Assembly: GCF_030129945.1 (NCBI RefSeq)
Contig: NZ_JARRAF010000013.1
Location: forward strand, 60,452-124,451
Direction of reading: 5' to 3'
Origin: Parachitinimonas caeni
GTDB taxonomy: Bacteria > Pseudomonadota > Gammaproteobacteria > Burkholderiales > Chitinimonadaceae
DNA: 64,000 nucleotides
Both the position numbers and the translations under genes were made by a program. Shown piece after piece: positions 54,647-63,465 of this stretch (the first letter of the stretch is position 1; each line of letters begins with the position of its first letter). The notes below the pieces were generated by a model. It was not told the origin of the DNA and ran no database searches. It worked only from the letters and a program-made list of their open reading frames with translations.

Positions 54647-55438
54647 TTACTTCTTGGGTTTGCTCAGATAGCTATTGTGTATCTGCTCGATGAGGTTACT
54701 TTTTCTACCGTTACTGATGGTGATGTTGAGCTGATTGAGCAGCATCTGCGCCTTGCTTGAACGTCGGCTGATGGCGAAGTGCAGACCCAGTGGCAATTCT
54801 TCGGGCAGGGGCTTTCGTGCCAGATTGTTTGCACCAAACAGGGCTGCCAGCTCTTTGTCACGCGACATCAGGCTGTCGATGATTTCCTGCTTTTCGACGA
54901 TGACATCGCAAAACCCCATATTCAATTTGCCAACCATTGCCGCGTAAGTGGTTGCGCCCGTATCGACCTTCGAGGAGTCGATGCCATAGCTTTCGTAGCG
55001 ATTCCCCATCAGGCCGCAGATGCGAAGGTGCTTGAGGTCTTCCAGATCTTTGATATGCAGGCCTGCCGGGCGTTTGCTGGTTGAGTAGTAATAGATGCTG
55101 TGGACTTCGGAGTAAGGCTCGCTGATGTAGTAGGGCTTGGGGTCGATCTGGGCGGTGGGGACGTTCAAGGCAATATCGACGATACCGCTTTCCACCAGTT
55201 TCAGGCAGCGCAGCCAGGGCAGGCGTTCGATTTGGGCGTCAGGCAGGCCGGCTTGTTGCATGGTCAGCTGGAGCAGATCGACGACGATGCCGGTACTGCT
55301 GATCAGGTTGCCGGGTTGCTGATTGAAGAGAAAGGGTGGGAATTCGACTTCTGCGCCACAGGCGCGAACCGGCGCAGCGGTTGCCGCTTGAGGCAAAGCG
55401 GCTGCCAGCCCAAACAGTGCTGCCCACAAAACTTTCAT
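54647..55438 (-). CDS. Family 3 extracellular solute-binding protein
   Basis: A 263-residue exported protein (signal VLWAALFGLAAALPQAATAAP) with the SBP_bac_3 pattern: VRACGAEVEFPPFLFNQQPGNLISSTGIVVDLLQLTMQQAG, RLPWLRCLKLVESGIVDIALNVP, and CDVIVEKQEIIDSL. This class binds amino acids or similar small polar ligands. No ABC permease is adjacent, so it could be an orphan receptor. It sits downstream (minus) of the SDR gene by about 230 bases and has no shown link to the effector locus. Confidence 0.82.
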   Translation of the reverse strand: MKVLWAALFGLAAALPQAATAAPVRACGAEVEFPPFLFNQQPGNLISSTGIVVDLLQLTMQQAGLPDAQIERLPWLRCLKLVESGIVDIALNVPTAQIDPKPYYISEPYSEVHSIYYYSTSKRPAGLHIKDLEDLKHLRICGLMGNRYESYGIDSSKVDTGATTYAAMVGKLNMGFCDVIVEKQEIIDSLMSRDKELAALFGANNLARKPLPEELPLGLHFAISRRSSKAQMLLNQLNITISNGRKSNLIEQIHNSYLSKPKK

Positions 55439-55670
55439 CGCCTACCCCAAGCGCCGTTCAGAATCACAACAGGCCGATTGCTCGCCGAGTCGGCTGATTG
55501 CCGCAACCAAGCCTTGGCGAGTGCCCCCTATGAAGGGTAGACAGCGTCGGGGGCAAACTCCAGCTGGCAAGGTTGGGCAGAGGACTCTTTTCCCGCCACG
55601 ACTGGCTGTGCTTTGCGGCAAGGGTTGTGTGCGTCGAAGGGTGTGGCGGTGGAGAGCCCGCCACGTTGGG

Positions 55671-56423
55671 TTAGCGCAGGGCCAGTCCGCCATCTACTAC
55701 CAGCGTGTGTCCGACGACATAGCTGGCTTGATCGGACAGTAACCAGAGTACTGCTGCGGCGATTTCTTCGGCCTGTGCCAGACGTTTGATCGGGATGGCT
55801 TGCTCGGTTTGGGCTTTGAGCGCGCTGTTGCCAGCCATGCGTTGCTGACTGCGTGGTGTCCAGGTGGCACCGGGCGCAACAGCGTTGATGCGGATGCCGT
55901 GTTCAATGGCTTCGAGCGCTACCGAGCGGGTCAGCCCTTCCAGCCCATGCTTGGCAGTGCTGTACATGGCGGCGCCAGGTGTCGGGCGTAAACCGTTGAC
56001 TGAGCTGATATTGACGATGGCTGCACCGGTCGTCATCAGTTGCAGTTCCTGCTGCAGGCACTGCGTCGGCACCCAAAGGTCTGCCATCAGCGTATTCAGC
56101 AGCGCTTCGGCCGGCACGCCGTTGAAGGCGCCAGCAGAAGCAATGGCTGGCGAAGCGTTGTTGACGGCGACGTCCAGCTTGCCGTGGCAACTACGAATCT
56201 GCGCGAACAATTCTGTAATCGCTTGGGGTTGCAGCAGGTCGATGGCGTGGAATTCGACATCGGCCAGCTCGGGCGAGTGGTCGAGTGCCTGCTGCCAGTT
56301 TTCGCGGCTGCGGCCACAGGTAATGACTTGATAGCCCCGCCGCTGCAGGCCCTGTACCACTGCCAGCCCGATGCCCTTGCTTCCGCCGGAGACAAAGGCA
56401 ACGCCCATCTTGCTTTCACTCAT
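55671..56423 (-). CDS. Short-chain dehydrogenase/reductase
   Basis: A 250-residue classical SDR. The cofactor site is AFVSGGSKGIGLAVVQGLQRRG, followed by VNNASPAIASAG, and the catalytic Ser, Tyr and Lys are in IVNISSVNGLRPTPGAAMYSTAKHGLEGLTRSVA. The C-terminus DQASYVVGHTLVVDGGLALR is typical. The substrate is unknown. The start codon overlaps the stop of the NADAR gene (ATGA), so the two are translated together. Confidence 0.9.
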   Translation of the reverse strand: MSESKMGVAFVSGGSKGIGLAVVQGLQRRGYQVITCGRSRENWQQALDHSPELADVEFHAIDLLQPQAITELFAQIRSCHGKLDVAVNNASPAIASAGAFNGVPAEALLNTLMADLWVPTQCLQQELQLMTTGAAIVNISSVNGLRPTPGAAMYSTAKHGLEGLTRSVALEAIEHGIRINAVAPGATWTPRSQQRMAGNSALKAQTEQAIPIKRLAQAEEIAAAVLWLLSDQASYVVGHTLVVDGGLALR

Positions 56424-56980
56424 GCTGCTTCCCCTAGTTGGTCTCGCACGGCCATCAACGCAAACCCCAGCAGATTGAGCCCACGCCACTTGGCTGGATG
56501 TTCTGCATGAGGGTCATCCGCAGCCAGGCCGATTCCCCAGATACGGTCAACCGGGCTGGCTTCCACCAGAGTCCGTTTACCTGTGCCAAGCAGGAACTGC
56601 CGAAGCTCCGGGTTCTGACCAAACTTCGCAAAGTTGCCTGCTTCCACAATAGCGCTACGCTGAGCCTCCCACGCGGCATGATCAAAGCCTGCCACGGTCC
56701 GTCCGAGCTGTTTGGCCTCGGCAGGCGTTCTGGCGAGCAGGATCTTCTCTCTGGCAGTGAGGTCGCCAAACAAAGTGGCCTTCTGCGCCATCATGTAATG
56801 CTCGGCGGTGGGGTAGCGAATGCCATCTATATTAAACACAGCAGGAAACCACTGGCTTAGACAGCTCTGATCGACCACGCCTGCCCGCTTTGGCGTATGA
56901 CCCCAGAACAGCAGATATTTCGGACGTGCGCCGGCGGCAAGCTCGGTGAGCAGACCAGCGAGGGTGTAGGGGGTATGCAT
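56420..56980 (-). CDS. NADAR domain (YbiA-like) protein
   Basis: A 186-residue protein of the NADAR family. It has the N-terminal YLLFWGHTPKRAGVVDQSCLSQWFP, the hallmark IDGIRYPTAEHYMMAQKATLFGD, and the C-terminal KFGQNPELRQFLLGTGKRTLVEASPVDRIWGIGL. NADAR proteins are linked to NAD and ADP-ribose metabolism; YbiA cleaves a riboflavin-pathway intermediate. The start at 56980 is chosen over 57013. Coupling to an SDR suggests a shared nicotinamide or riboflavin-related task (inference). Confidence 0.88.
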   Translation of the reverse strand: MHTPYTLAGLLTELAAGARPKYLLFWGHTPKRAGVVDQSCLSQWFPAVFNIDGIRYPTAEHYMMAQKATLFGDLTAREKILLARTPAEAKQLGRTVAGFDHAAWEAQRSAIVEAGNFAKFGQNPELRQFLLGTGKRTLVEASPVDRIWGIGLAADDPHAEHPAKWRGLNLLGFALMAVRDQLGEAA

Positions 56981-57184
56981 GATGCTGTTTGCGAGAAGAA
57001 ATAAAGCCAACACGCTAGGCGACTTTTTTCAATTGCGCAAATCGGGCTGAGGGCGTTTCAGAACTCGCCAAAGAAGGAAATGGTGAGTGGAGGGGCCGAA
57101 AAAATTGGCGCAAGCGGCAAGGCCCAGTTGCGCCTGAAAGGGGAAGAGACAGCTGCGGGCCATTGTTTGCGCCCGCAACCAGCG

Positions 57185-58066
57185 TCAGCTGCCGCCGTCT
57201 TTCACTCTATTGAGAGCTTCTTCAACGTGGGCAGGGGGGATTTCCATTTCATCTTCGCCATAGCGATCAAGCACTGCCATCTTCGGGTCTTTCGGATCGG
57301 CCGGGAACCACAGTTTCTCTTTGACGCCCTTGGCAACCAGCATTTTCACCGCAGCGTCGATAGCTTCTTTGACGCAGAGTTGAGTCGGCTCGTTGCGGGT
57401 ATAGCCAGCTTCCATCTCCAGCAGACGTTGTAGCGAAACATAGCGGAACACATTGGCACTAAGCTGACGTGACCAGATGGTCTTGGCCGAAATCACGTTG
57501 GCAAGGATCTGGCCGCTACGGACATCCACCGCACGCAGGGCAACGGTTACCTGATCGACCCGATATTGGCCGGATGCGCCAATACCCAGAAAACGCGCCC
57601 CGGCGCCGCCAGTGCGGACATTGCTTTCATAGCTGGTTACCGAGCCTTCGATCACGATGGGTGCGGGTGTTAGCGGGGGCAGTGTTGGTGGGGCGCTCTT
57701 GTCTTTCTCGGTTTCCGTCGCGCGCCAGATCTTGCGTTCAGTGAGCAGGTTCTGCAGGTTTTCACGCTCGACCGGGGCAAACCAGCCGGAATCGGTCAGC
57801 GATTTCATCAACCACGCTGTTGCGCCTTGGGTGACAGCAGTTGAGTAGGAGCTATCCGGTGCGGGTTTGAACTGACCGGTCTGGTCGCGAAAAGCGTAGA
57901 CCGAGACCAGCACTTTACCTTTGGGTGGCGGTAGCTCTTCAATAGTGCGGTTACGCAGGGGAACGGGCGTGGGTGGGGTATCCGGGGCAACCGGTTGGGT
58001 GATGCCGCAAGCAGACAACAGGCCGGCCGATATCAGGGCCGCGCCGAGAGACAGGCAAGATTTCAT
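57185..58066 (-). CDS. csgG: Curli secretion channel CsgG
   Basis: A 293-residue outer-membrane lipoprotein (lipobox ALISAGLLSACGITQP). The CsgG core is visible: KVLVSVYAFRDQTGQFKP, SYSTAVTQGATAWLMKSLTDSGWFAPVERENLQNLLTERKI, VIEGSVTSYESNVRTGGAGARFLGIGASGQYRVDQVTVALR and YTRNEPTQLCVKEAIDAAVKML. It forms the nonameric pore for curlin export. The start overlaps the csgF stop by 4 bases. Confidence 0.96.
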   Translation of the reverse strand: MKSCLSLGAALISAGLLSACGITQPVAPDTPPTPVPLRNRTIEELPPPKGKVLVSVYAFRDQTGQFKPAPDSSYSTAVTQGATAWLMKSLTDSGWFAPVERENLQNLLTERKIWRATETEKDKSAPPTLPPLTPAPIVIEGSVTSYESNVRTGGAGARFLGIGASGQYRVDQVTVALRAVDVRSGQILANVISAKTIWSRQLSANVFRYVSLQRLLEMEAGYTRNEPTQLCVKEAIDAAVKMLVAKGVKEKLWFPADPKDPKMAVLDRYGEDEMEIPPAHVEEALNRVKDGGS

Positions 58067-58473
58067 GGACTGCCTACCTCGAATTCAGTGCTGACACCAG
58101 TGGTTTTGTCGGTGGTGATGATCTTGAGAATGCCATGCCCCATGTCGATGATCGACAGGTGGAAGCTTGCGGTATCGAACTCGCCCGGAACCAGCTTGCC
58201 ATTCTTATCGACGACATTGGAGGTCAGAGCGCTGGCAATGCGGTTAAGCAGGGTGCGTTGCAGGGTGTCCTGAAACTGCTCAAGCTGGGACTTTTCGGTA
58301 ATCGGTTCTTTGAAGCGGTTTTGCGCTTGTGCCACGCCCAGCAGATAGCTGCCATTGAGCGGGCTGCCCCCAAAGTTGGGGTTGACCGGGGTATAGACCA
58401 GCTCGCCAGCTTGGGCGTTAAGGCTGAGGCAGGCGCCGAGCAACAGGCAGGGCAGGCTGGACAACTTATTCAT
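58063..58473 (-). CDS. csgF: Curli assembly factor CsgF
   Basis: A 136-residue exported protein (signal SSLPCLLLGACLSLNAQAGE) whose mature start, LVYTPVNPNFGGSPLNGSYLLGVAQAQN, is the CsgF signature that inserts into the CsgG pore. It is coupled at both ends: start in TAATG with csgE and stop inside the csgG start. CsgF helps attach curlin to the surface. Confidence 0.95.
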   Translation of the reverse strand: MNKLSSLPCLLLGACLSLNAQAGELVYTPVNPNFGGSPLNGSYLLGVAQAQNRFKEPITEKSQLEQFQDTLQRTLLNRIASALTSNVVDKNGKLVPGEFDTASFHLSIIDMGHGILKIITTDKTTGVSTEFEVGSP

Positions 58474-58883
58474 TATTCAATCTTCTGGTCGAGAGGTAGA
58501 GCGACATCCAGCGAATCGACGGGTCCACTCAAGGACCGTTCGAGAGCTCGGGCAAAGGCGGCTTCGACGGCGGCCTGTGCCGGCGCCGGGCGGCCGGGCG
58601 ATAAGGGTATCACTACAATCGCTTCACCATCGAGTTCGACCCAGGCGCGAGTGCCGCCTCGTCGTTCCGGCTTTTCTACGATGGTCAAAAAAAACTTGCC
58701 CGATACATCCAGCGCATTCCAGCGCAAAAAAAATTCACGGGCAAAGGCGCTGCCCGCCGCACTGAAAGTGCGGTCGAGCAGCAGATTGCCGATTTCTGCG
58801 GGTGGCAGCTCATCCTTGGCGGCAGCACTGATGCCAAGGGCAAGACTCAAGGCCAGGAATGCACTGCGAACCCGCATGGCCAT
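58473..58883 (-). CDS. csgE: Curli secretion specificity factor CsgE
   Basis: A 136-residue exported protein (signal RSAFLALSLALGISAAAKDE). The family core is present: EIGNLLLDRTFSAAGSAFAREFFLRWNALDVSGKFFLTIVEKPERRGGTRAWVELDGEAIVVIPLSPGR. CsgE caps CsgG and selects curlin. Its ATG overlaps the curlin stop codon as TAATG, which is unusual because in E. coli csgE lies in a different transcript from csgA. Confidence 0.9.
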   Translation of the reverse strand: MAMRVRSAFLALSLALGISAAAKDELPPAEIGNLLLDRTFSAAGSAFAREFFLRWNALDVSGKFFLTIVEKPERRGGTRAWVELDGEAIVVIPLSPGRPAPAQAAVEAAFARALERSLSGPVDSLDVALPLDQKIE

Positions 58884-60133
58884 TAGCGCTGGTAAACCAG
58901 TGCTGCGTTACCGGCACCTACCTGAGTCACGCTGGCAACGTAGCCAGTGCCAGACTGCAGAACGCCAGCGTAGTTGGCGCTGCCGCCCCAACCTACTTGC
59001 TTGATGGCGATCACGTTGTTGCTGCCGGACTGGATGGTTTCAGCCTGGTTCATGTTACCAGACTGAGCGATGCGGATTTCCTGGTTGTTACCGGTCTGGG
59101 TAACCAGCGCTTCGGAGTCATCGCCAGACTGGTTAACCCATACGCCCAGCTTGTCGCCATTGCTTTGCTTGATGTTGACAAAACCACCGTTTGCAACTTC
59201 ACCAGCCTTGGCATTGCCTTGGGTCACGAACACGCCGCTGTTGGTAACAGCGGTCTGCAGGGCAACTACCGAGCTGCTGTCACCATTCTGGGTGACTTCC
59301 ATCGCGCTGGCCTTGACTTCTTGCTGGCTGGCATCGATTGAACCGAAAGTGCCGGACTGGCTGATCAGCATACGGCTGCCACCTACGGAACCTTGGTAGG
59401 CAGTTACACGGCTGTCGTCGGCGCCACGGCCCAGCTCGGTCAGACCACCTTGCAGAACCTGGATGGTGCTGCCATTGGTTTCTTCCTGGCGGGATGTCAG
59501 TTCGTTGTTGTTACCGTACTGCTGAGTGGTCAGGTAGTTGTCCACCGAGTTGACCTGGCCCAGCGTGGCGGAGTTGGACTGGCCGACTTGCTGCAACACG
59601 AGGTGACCGCCTGTTACCGTGTCTTGAGTGGCAACAGCATAGTTGCGCGACGACATGGTGGCTGCGCCGTTGTAGTAACCCTGATGTACGGCCAGACGCG
59701 AGCCGGATGTGTCGGTTTGCAGAGCCTTGACCTGGTTGAAGTCACCAAACTGACGGGCGTCGTTGGCGGTGTTGGTGCTGTCGTACTGCAGGCTCAGAGC
59801 GGTGTTGCTGTTGCCCTTTTGTTGCAGGTTCAGGCTGGAAGCCTTGGCGCCGTCTTGCTGGGCGATGGCTTCGTTCTTGTTGCCGATCTGCTCGGTGGTA
59901 ATCGCCACGTTTTCCGAATTGCGCTGAGCTACACCCTTCAGGATCGAGTGATACAGGCTGTTCTCGTTGCCGTTCTGAACGGAAGCAATGCTGTTACGGC
60001 CAGCATTGGCACCCTGGTACGTCGAAATGACGTTCTCGGTACCGGTCTGATCGACCACGGTGCTGTCTGCCAGAACCGGCAAAGCAAATACGGCGGCCAA
60101 AGTGGCTGCTACGGGGGTAAGCATCAAACGCAT
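58883..60133 (-). CDS. csgA: Long curlin subunit, CsgA-like
   Basis: A 416-residue exported protein, almost three times the usual 150 residues of E. coli CsgA. A signal peptide (MLTPVAATLAAVFALPVLA) is followed by many imperfect Gln-Asn repeats with the pattern QxGxxNxA, for example GTENVISTYQGANAGRNSIA, IAQSGNMNQAETIQSGSNNV and VTQVGAGNAALVYQR at the end. Roughly 14 or more curlin units can be counted, so the fibre subunit would be much longer than CsgA. Spacing of the units is irregular. Calling it the major subunit rests on length and position. Confidence 0.88.
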   Translation of the reverse strand: MRLMLTPVAATLAAVFALPVLADSTVVDQTGTENVISTYQGANAGRNSIASVQNGNENSLYHSILKGVAQRNSENVAITTEQIGNKNEAIAQQDGAKASSLNLQQKGNSNTALSLQYDSTNTANDARQFGDFNQVKALQTDTSGSRLAVHQGYYNGAATMSSRNYAVATQDTVTGGHLVLQQVGQSNSATLGQVNSVDNYLTTQQYGNNNELTSRQEETNGSTIQVLQGGLTELGRGADDSRVTAYQGSVGGSRMLISQSGTFGSIDASQQEVKASAMEVTQNGDSSSVVALQTAVTNSGVFVTQGNAKAGEVANGGFVNIKQSNGDKLGVWVNQSGDDSEALVTQTGNNQEIRIAQSGNMNQAETIQSGSNNVIAIKQVGWGGSANYAGVLQSGTGYVASVTQVGAGNAALVYQR

Positions 60134-60161
60134 GGTGTTTCTCCTCTGGGTGGTGATATTG

Positions 60162-60222
60162 CGTCAACAGAACCGTGTGGACTGCTGGCGCGAAACTCAA
60201 AACCGAAATACGGCTGTTGACG
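60162..60222. repeat. 9-bp inverted repeat between csgB and csgA
   Basis: CGTCAACAG at 60162-60170 and CTGTTGACG at 60214-60222 are exact complements 43 bases apart, in outward orientation. The 9-mers equal the tips of the dispersed element, but the rest of the arm is missing. They could be tips of removed copies or a separate operator. Confidence 0.4.
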
Positions 60223-60370
60223 GCTGTTACCCGTACAAATCCCTGGCTGATGTCAGCATCGGCCGCGAAGACTGTACCGGGGTGATACGTTTGCCGGACT
60301 TCTTGCAACGTGTCCGGGCGGATGAAACTACGATGCTTGGGTGACCGTCTTGGCAGGAAACCACACCAAC

Positions 60371-60808
60371 TCAACGCTGGGTGACCTTGACCCGGCCACC
60401 GTCGCCATACTGACCAACGCCAACCCGCTGACCATTGGCAGTCAGCGACACCACGGCCTGATTGTTGCTGCCTACCTGAACCAGCGAGACAGCGGATGCA
60501 CGACCGGTCTGGCTGATCTGGGCCTGGTTGTTAGCGCCTTGTTGCAATACCTCCAGCTGAGCCTCTTGCCCTTGCTGGCGCAGATTGGCCTGGTTGTTGC
60601 TGCCCTCCTGCCGGCTGACGGCGAGATGTCCTTTGCCGGTCTGATCAAGCACTGCCTGATTGGCATCCCCCTGCTGGCCAATAATCGCCATGCTGACGCG
60701 AGAACTGGCGCCTTCCCAAGCCTCGCCCCGGCCCAGATCTTCGAGGGCCCAGCAATTAGCGGTGGCAAGCAACAAGCAGAAAGGAACTAGTAAGCGTTTT
60801 GGGTGCAT
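60371..60808 (-). CDS. csgB: Curlin nucleator, CsgB-like
   Basis: A 145-residue exported protein (signal RLLVPFCLLLATANCWALED) with about five curlin repeats (QQGDANQAVLDQTGKGHLAV, QEGSNNQANLRQQGQEAQLEV, QQGANNQAQISQTGRASAVSL). The last repeat ends in VTQR, like the C-terminus of E. coli CsgB, which supports the nucleator role. The start at 60808 is chosen for the signal peptide; the ribosome-binding site is weak. The curlin gene csgA lies 237 bases downstream. Confidence 0.85.
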   Translation of the reverse strand: MHPKRLLVPFCLLLATANCWALEDLGRGEAWEGASSRVSMAIIGQQGDANQAVLDQTGKGHLAVSRQEGSNNQANLRQQGQEAQLEVLQQGANNQAQISQTGRASAVSLVQVGSNNQAVVSLTANGQRVGVGQYGDGGRVKVTQR

Positions 60809-61274
60809 GATCGGGGCTGTCTGTTGTTTGCGAATGTAATGTGACAGGCGCGGATCGTATGGGGTGAAAGCGGTTGCTGGCATCGTCCGAATGGATAGGA
60901 AAGCGATATTATTCAGCCAACTTGAATGTCTATTGGTCGGACCAGGTGTGTTGCGCGAAGAAGTCGTCTACGATGCGCAGATGACCAGCTCTAGGATGAT
61001 TGGCAAAGTATGCGGTAAAGTATGCTGTCAATAGGTGAAAACGCTTATCGGTCGGTCGTTTTGATGGGTGTGCGGGCAGCAGTCATTTGTTCTGACAGTC
61101 AAAAAAAATGTTGCTGGCATCGGGCGGAAAAATACAGATTCTGTCGAACATAACGGCAATCTGTTGCGGTTCGCTTATTGTGAAGGTGTAGTGGAGTTAC
61201 GCTTTTGCAGTGCTTTAAAAGTCATATAAAACAGTTACTTAAAATCAGAATTGGCCAAACGGAGAATTGGGAAG
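60809..61274. promoter_or_regulatory. Divergent curli/LuxR promoter region with 12-bp tandem repeat
   Basis: This 466-base divergent region is AT-richer than the flanking genes. It holds a tandem repeat AAAGTATGCGGT/AAAGTATGCTGT (61005-61028) and a palindrome TGGTCGGACCA (60934-60944), which recurs in part as ATCGGTCGGTCG near 61048. These are candidate operators for the divergent LuxR-type gene or another curli regulator. No coding gene is seen. Confidence 0.55.
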
Positions 61275-61991
61275 ATGATGCAAGAACTATCGGAAGTGGT
61301 AATCAGCCATAACCCCGACCGGCGACGCAGAAGTCGGGTGCTGCCAGAAGACTTTCGGCACGCCATGCAGATTTCAACGGATGGTGTCGAACGGATCGGG
61401 GTCGCAATGATCCAGGCATTGGCCACCAAGGCCGATGCAACCGCCGCAGTTGTTGATCAAATGCGCATGCCGGTGCTGGTGATTGATCAGGATGCCAAGA
61501 TCTTGTGGGGCAATCGGGCGGCTCGAAGTCTGCTTGGCAATAACGATGGCCTGGCTGACCATGCGGGTGAGTTGGTATTAACCAGGGCCTCGGCGGACTT
61601 GTTGACCGACACGCTGGCCAGACTCAGCCAACCACGAATGTTGCGGGTCAGCCGGCTGTCTTGCCGGGCCGAGTATCTGCTGCGTTTGTCGCCGCTGGGT
61701 GCCACCGATGGCCGGCTCGCAGGCTTGGCCATGGTTGCGATTGATGATCTGGCAGATTTACCGGCGCCGGACGTCGGTGCGCTGGTCGAATTGTACGACC
61801 TCACTCCTGCGCAATGCCGCTTGGCCTCGGCTCTGCTGCAGGGGCATACCCTGGCGGCCTGTGCGGAAACCATGGGCATCTCCCACTCTACGGTGAAAGC
61901 CCATCTGCGCGAGCTTTTCATCAAAACCAGTACCAATCGCCAGGCAGATCTGGTGCGATTGCTGGGGCGTGTTGCAATGTGGGCACGCTAA
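61275..61991 (+). CDS. LuxR-type transcriptional regulator, likely of curli
   Basis: A 238-residue regulator. A PAS-like N-terminal half (MPVLVIDQDAKILWGNRAARSLLGN) precedes a C-terminal LuxR helix-turn-helix (LYDLTPAQCRLASALLQGHTLAACAETMGISHSTVKAHLRELFIKTSTNRQADLVRLL). It is not an obvious CsgD orthologue: the receiver-like half of CsgD is replaced by the PAS-like half. Divergent placement next to csgB suggests it controls curli expression. The ATG at 61275 is followed by another ATG at 61278; either could be used. Confidence 0.85.
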   Translation: MMQELSEVVISHNPDRRRRSRVLPEDFRHAMQISTDGVERIGVAMIQALATKADATAAVVDQMRMPVLVIDQDAKILWGNRAARSLLGNNDGLADHAGELVLTRASADLLTDTLARLSQPRMLRVSRLSCRAEYLLRLSPLGATDGRLAGLAMVAIDDLADLPAPDVGALVELYDLTPAQCRLASALLQGHTLAACAETMGISHSTVKAHLRELFIKTSTNRQADLVRLLGRVAMWAR

Positions 61992-62007
61992 AGCGCTAGG
62001 CGCTGCG

Positions 62008-62063
62008 GACATTTTGCTTCCGGCCGCGTTCTTGAAAACAAAACGTCAATCGCGCCTATAAGG
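62008..62063 (+). repeat. Miniature copy of the dispersed element, both ends, no core
   Basis: GACATTTTGCTTCCGGCCGC at 62008-62027 is a forward arm; AAAACGTCAATCGCGCCTAT and AAGG (62040-62063) is the reverse arm. The two arms are joined by only about 13 bases, so the core was lost. It lies just after the LuxR gene stop and before the acetyltransferase stop. Confidence 0.6.
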
Positions 62064-62105
62064 TGTAGCCGGGGCCCCTTTGCCGAGGAGGCCCCGGTTG
62101 CCGGT

Positions 62106-62684
62106 TTACCAGAGCTGTCGTTCCCCTAAATCCAGCCAGATAGCCTGCCCGTCAAGATTGGGACGGATGCTTTCGCCGTGGTCGGTAAAGCAACGTATCA
62201 GACTGAGCTTGCCAAAGTCGTCACTACGCATCGGCCTCTCGCGGCTACCGCCGATCAGCGGGGTATTACCCAAGACTTCCCATCCTCCGGCGGCATAAAA
62301 GACGGCCAGAGGAGGGTCGCAGGTAAACACGCTGATATCTGCCGCTTGCGATTGCATCAGCTGCGCAGCTTTTCTCAGCACTTTCAATCCTAGCCCCCGG
62401 TGACGTGCCTGTGGCGCAGTCAGCATGCCGCTGATGCCTGCTGCACGGTACTGCTTGCCGTCGTGGCTGAGCGTTATGAATTGCACGCCGGTGTAGCTGA
62501 GAACCTCCCCATTTTCAATCCAGGCGATACAGTGCGGTTCCCTCTCTGGGGCATTCAGTGGCTCGTCGTCATTGGGTGGGCCTGAGAAGGCGGTAGGCCA
62601 TTCGGCGTAAGTGAGGGCGAGTGCCTGGCGTTTGAAAGGGAGCGGGAAGTCCACTTCCGGGCTGAAAAATATATGTTGGCTCAT
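62106..62684 (-). CDS. GNAT-family N-acetyltransferase
   Basis: A 192-residue protein with the GNAT core: EPHCIAWIENGEVLSYTGVQFITL, the acetyl-CoA-binding motif TAPQARHRGLGLKVLRKAAQLM (R/QxxGxG/A type), and AADISVFTCDPPLAVFYAAGGWEVLG. The substrate is unknown. The start at 62684 is chosen (MSQHIFFSPEVDFPLP); an in-frame start at 62828 would add 48 poorly fitting residues. It is convergent with the LuxR gene. Confidence 0.85.
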   Translation of the reverse strand: MSQHIFFSPEVDFPLPFKRQALALTYAEWPTAFSGPPNDDEPLNAPEREPHCIAWIENGEVLSYTGVQFITLSHDGKQYRAAGISGMLTAPQARHRGLGLKVLRKAAQLMQSQAADISVFTCDPPLAVFYAAGGWEVLGNTPLIGGSRERPMRSDDFGKLSLIRCFTDHGESIRPNLDGQAIWLDLGERQLW

Positions 62685-63465
62685 TGCTGGCAATGGGGAG
62701 GTTGTGGCCTTGATTGGCTGCAACGTCGCACGGAAGCTCGTGACCAGCAAGTGTGGCTGTCCGCAGGTTACAAGCAGCTTGGCGCAAATAGCGTGAGGGT
62801 CTGCCTCTTGCCTGAATTGGATTTTCATTTAAATACTGCAGATGCAGTAATCAAAATTGTCAAAATGTAAGGCGTTTAAACAGAAAGTAAAGCTGTCAGT
62901 TGGGGTGGGGCTTCGATGGTGACTGTGAATGCTGGAATGGTGCGTGAATCGTGTTGCGCCAATAGCAAGGGAAGTTTTTCAGAAACAAATGCTGGTGGTA
63001 CGAGTTTGGGAATCAGGATGGGAGTCTAACTCCCTGACTATTATTGCCTATATTTGTGCAGATCTTGGGTGGTGTGGCAAATCCAAATGAATTTTATTTG
63101 GGTCTGGCACAGAGGAGGTGTTGTGCGCATTGAAATATTCATATTGAGCGGTATTTGCTAATTATTCTGATAAGCCGGTATTTTAAGTGCCTTGCTTTTC
63201 ATGGGCTCTGGATTGATTTGGGCTGGGTAATTCTTTCATTTGCGTGGCGTTGCCGAAAAAGTGAATCAGGAAACGAAACGCTTTTGAACTTTATTGTTGT
63301 CGGGGATGGCTTTGGGGGGGCGTTCTGATTGGCAGTATCTGGCAGAGCCTGGCAATACCTGACTGTGTAAGCTTGTATTTTATTTCAGCGCCCAGATCTC
63401 TCCATAAACATCCATCTCGATTGCAGTGGTCTCACCTTATTGATTGTCCATATGGAGTAGCTGTC
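62685..63465. other. 781-base region with no gene, AT-richer than the rest
   Basis: The gap between the acetyltransferase and the DUF1992 gene is clearly AT-richer than its surroundings, with runs such as AAGTAAAGC and TATTTTAAGTGCC. Only short frames without family features exist. It may be a decayed gene, a promoter-rich region or an unrecognised RNA gene; no structure stood out. Confidence 0.5.

Noticed and set aside
58883..60133. Curlin repeats as a DNA tandem-repeat array or CRISPR-like array
   Set aside because: The periodicity is at protein level with degenerate codons; no identical direct repeats with uniform spacers.
59393..60220. A 275-codon plus-strand frame opposite the long curlin gene
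   Set aside because: Its repetitive Val/Leu-rich translation mirrors the curlin repeats on the other strand; no signal peptide or motif.
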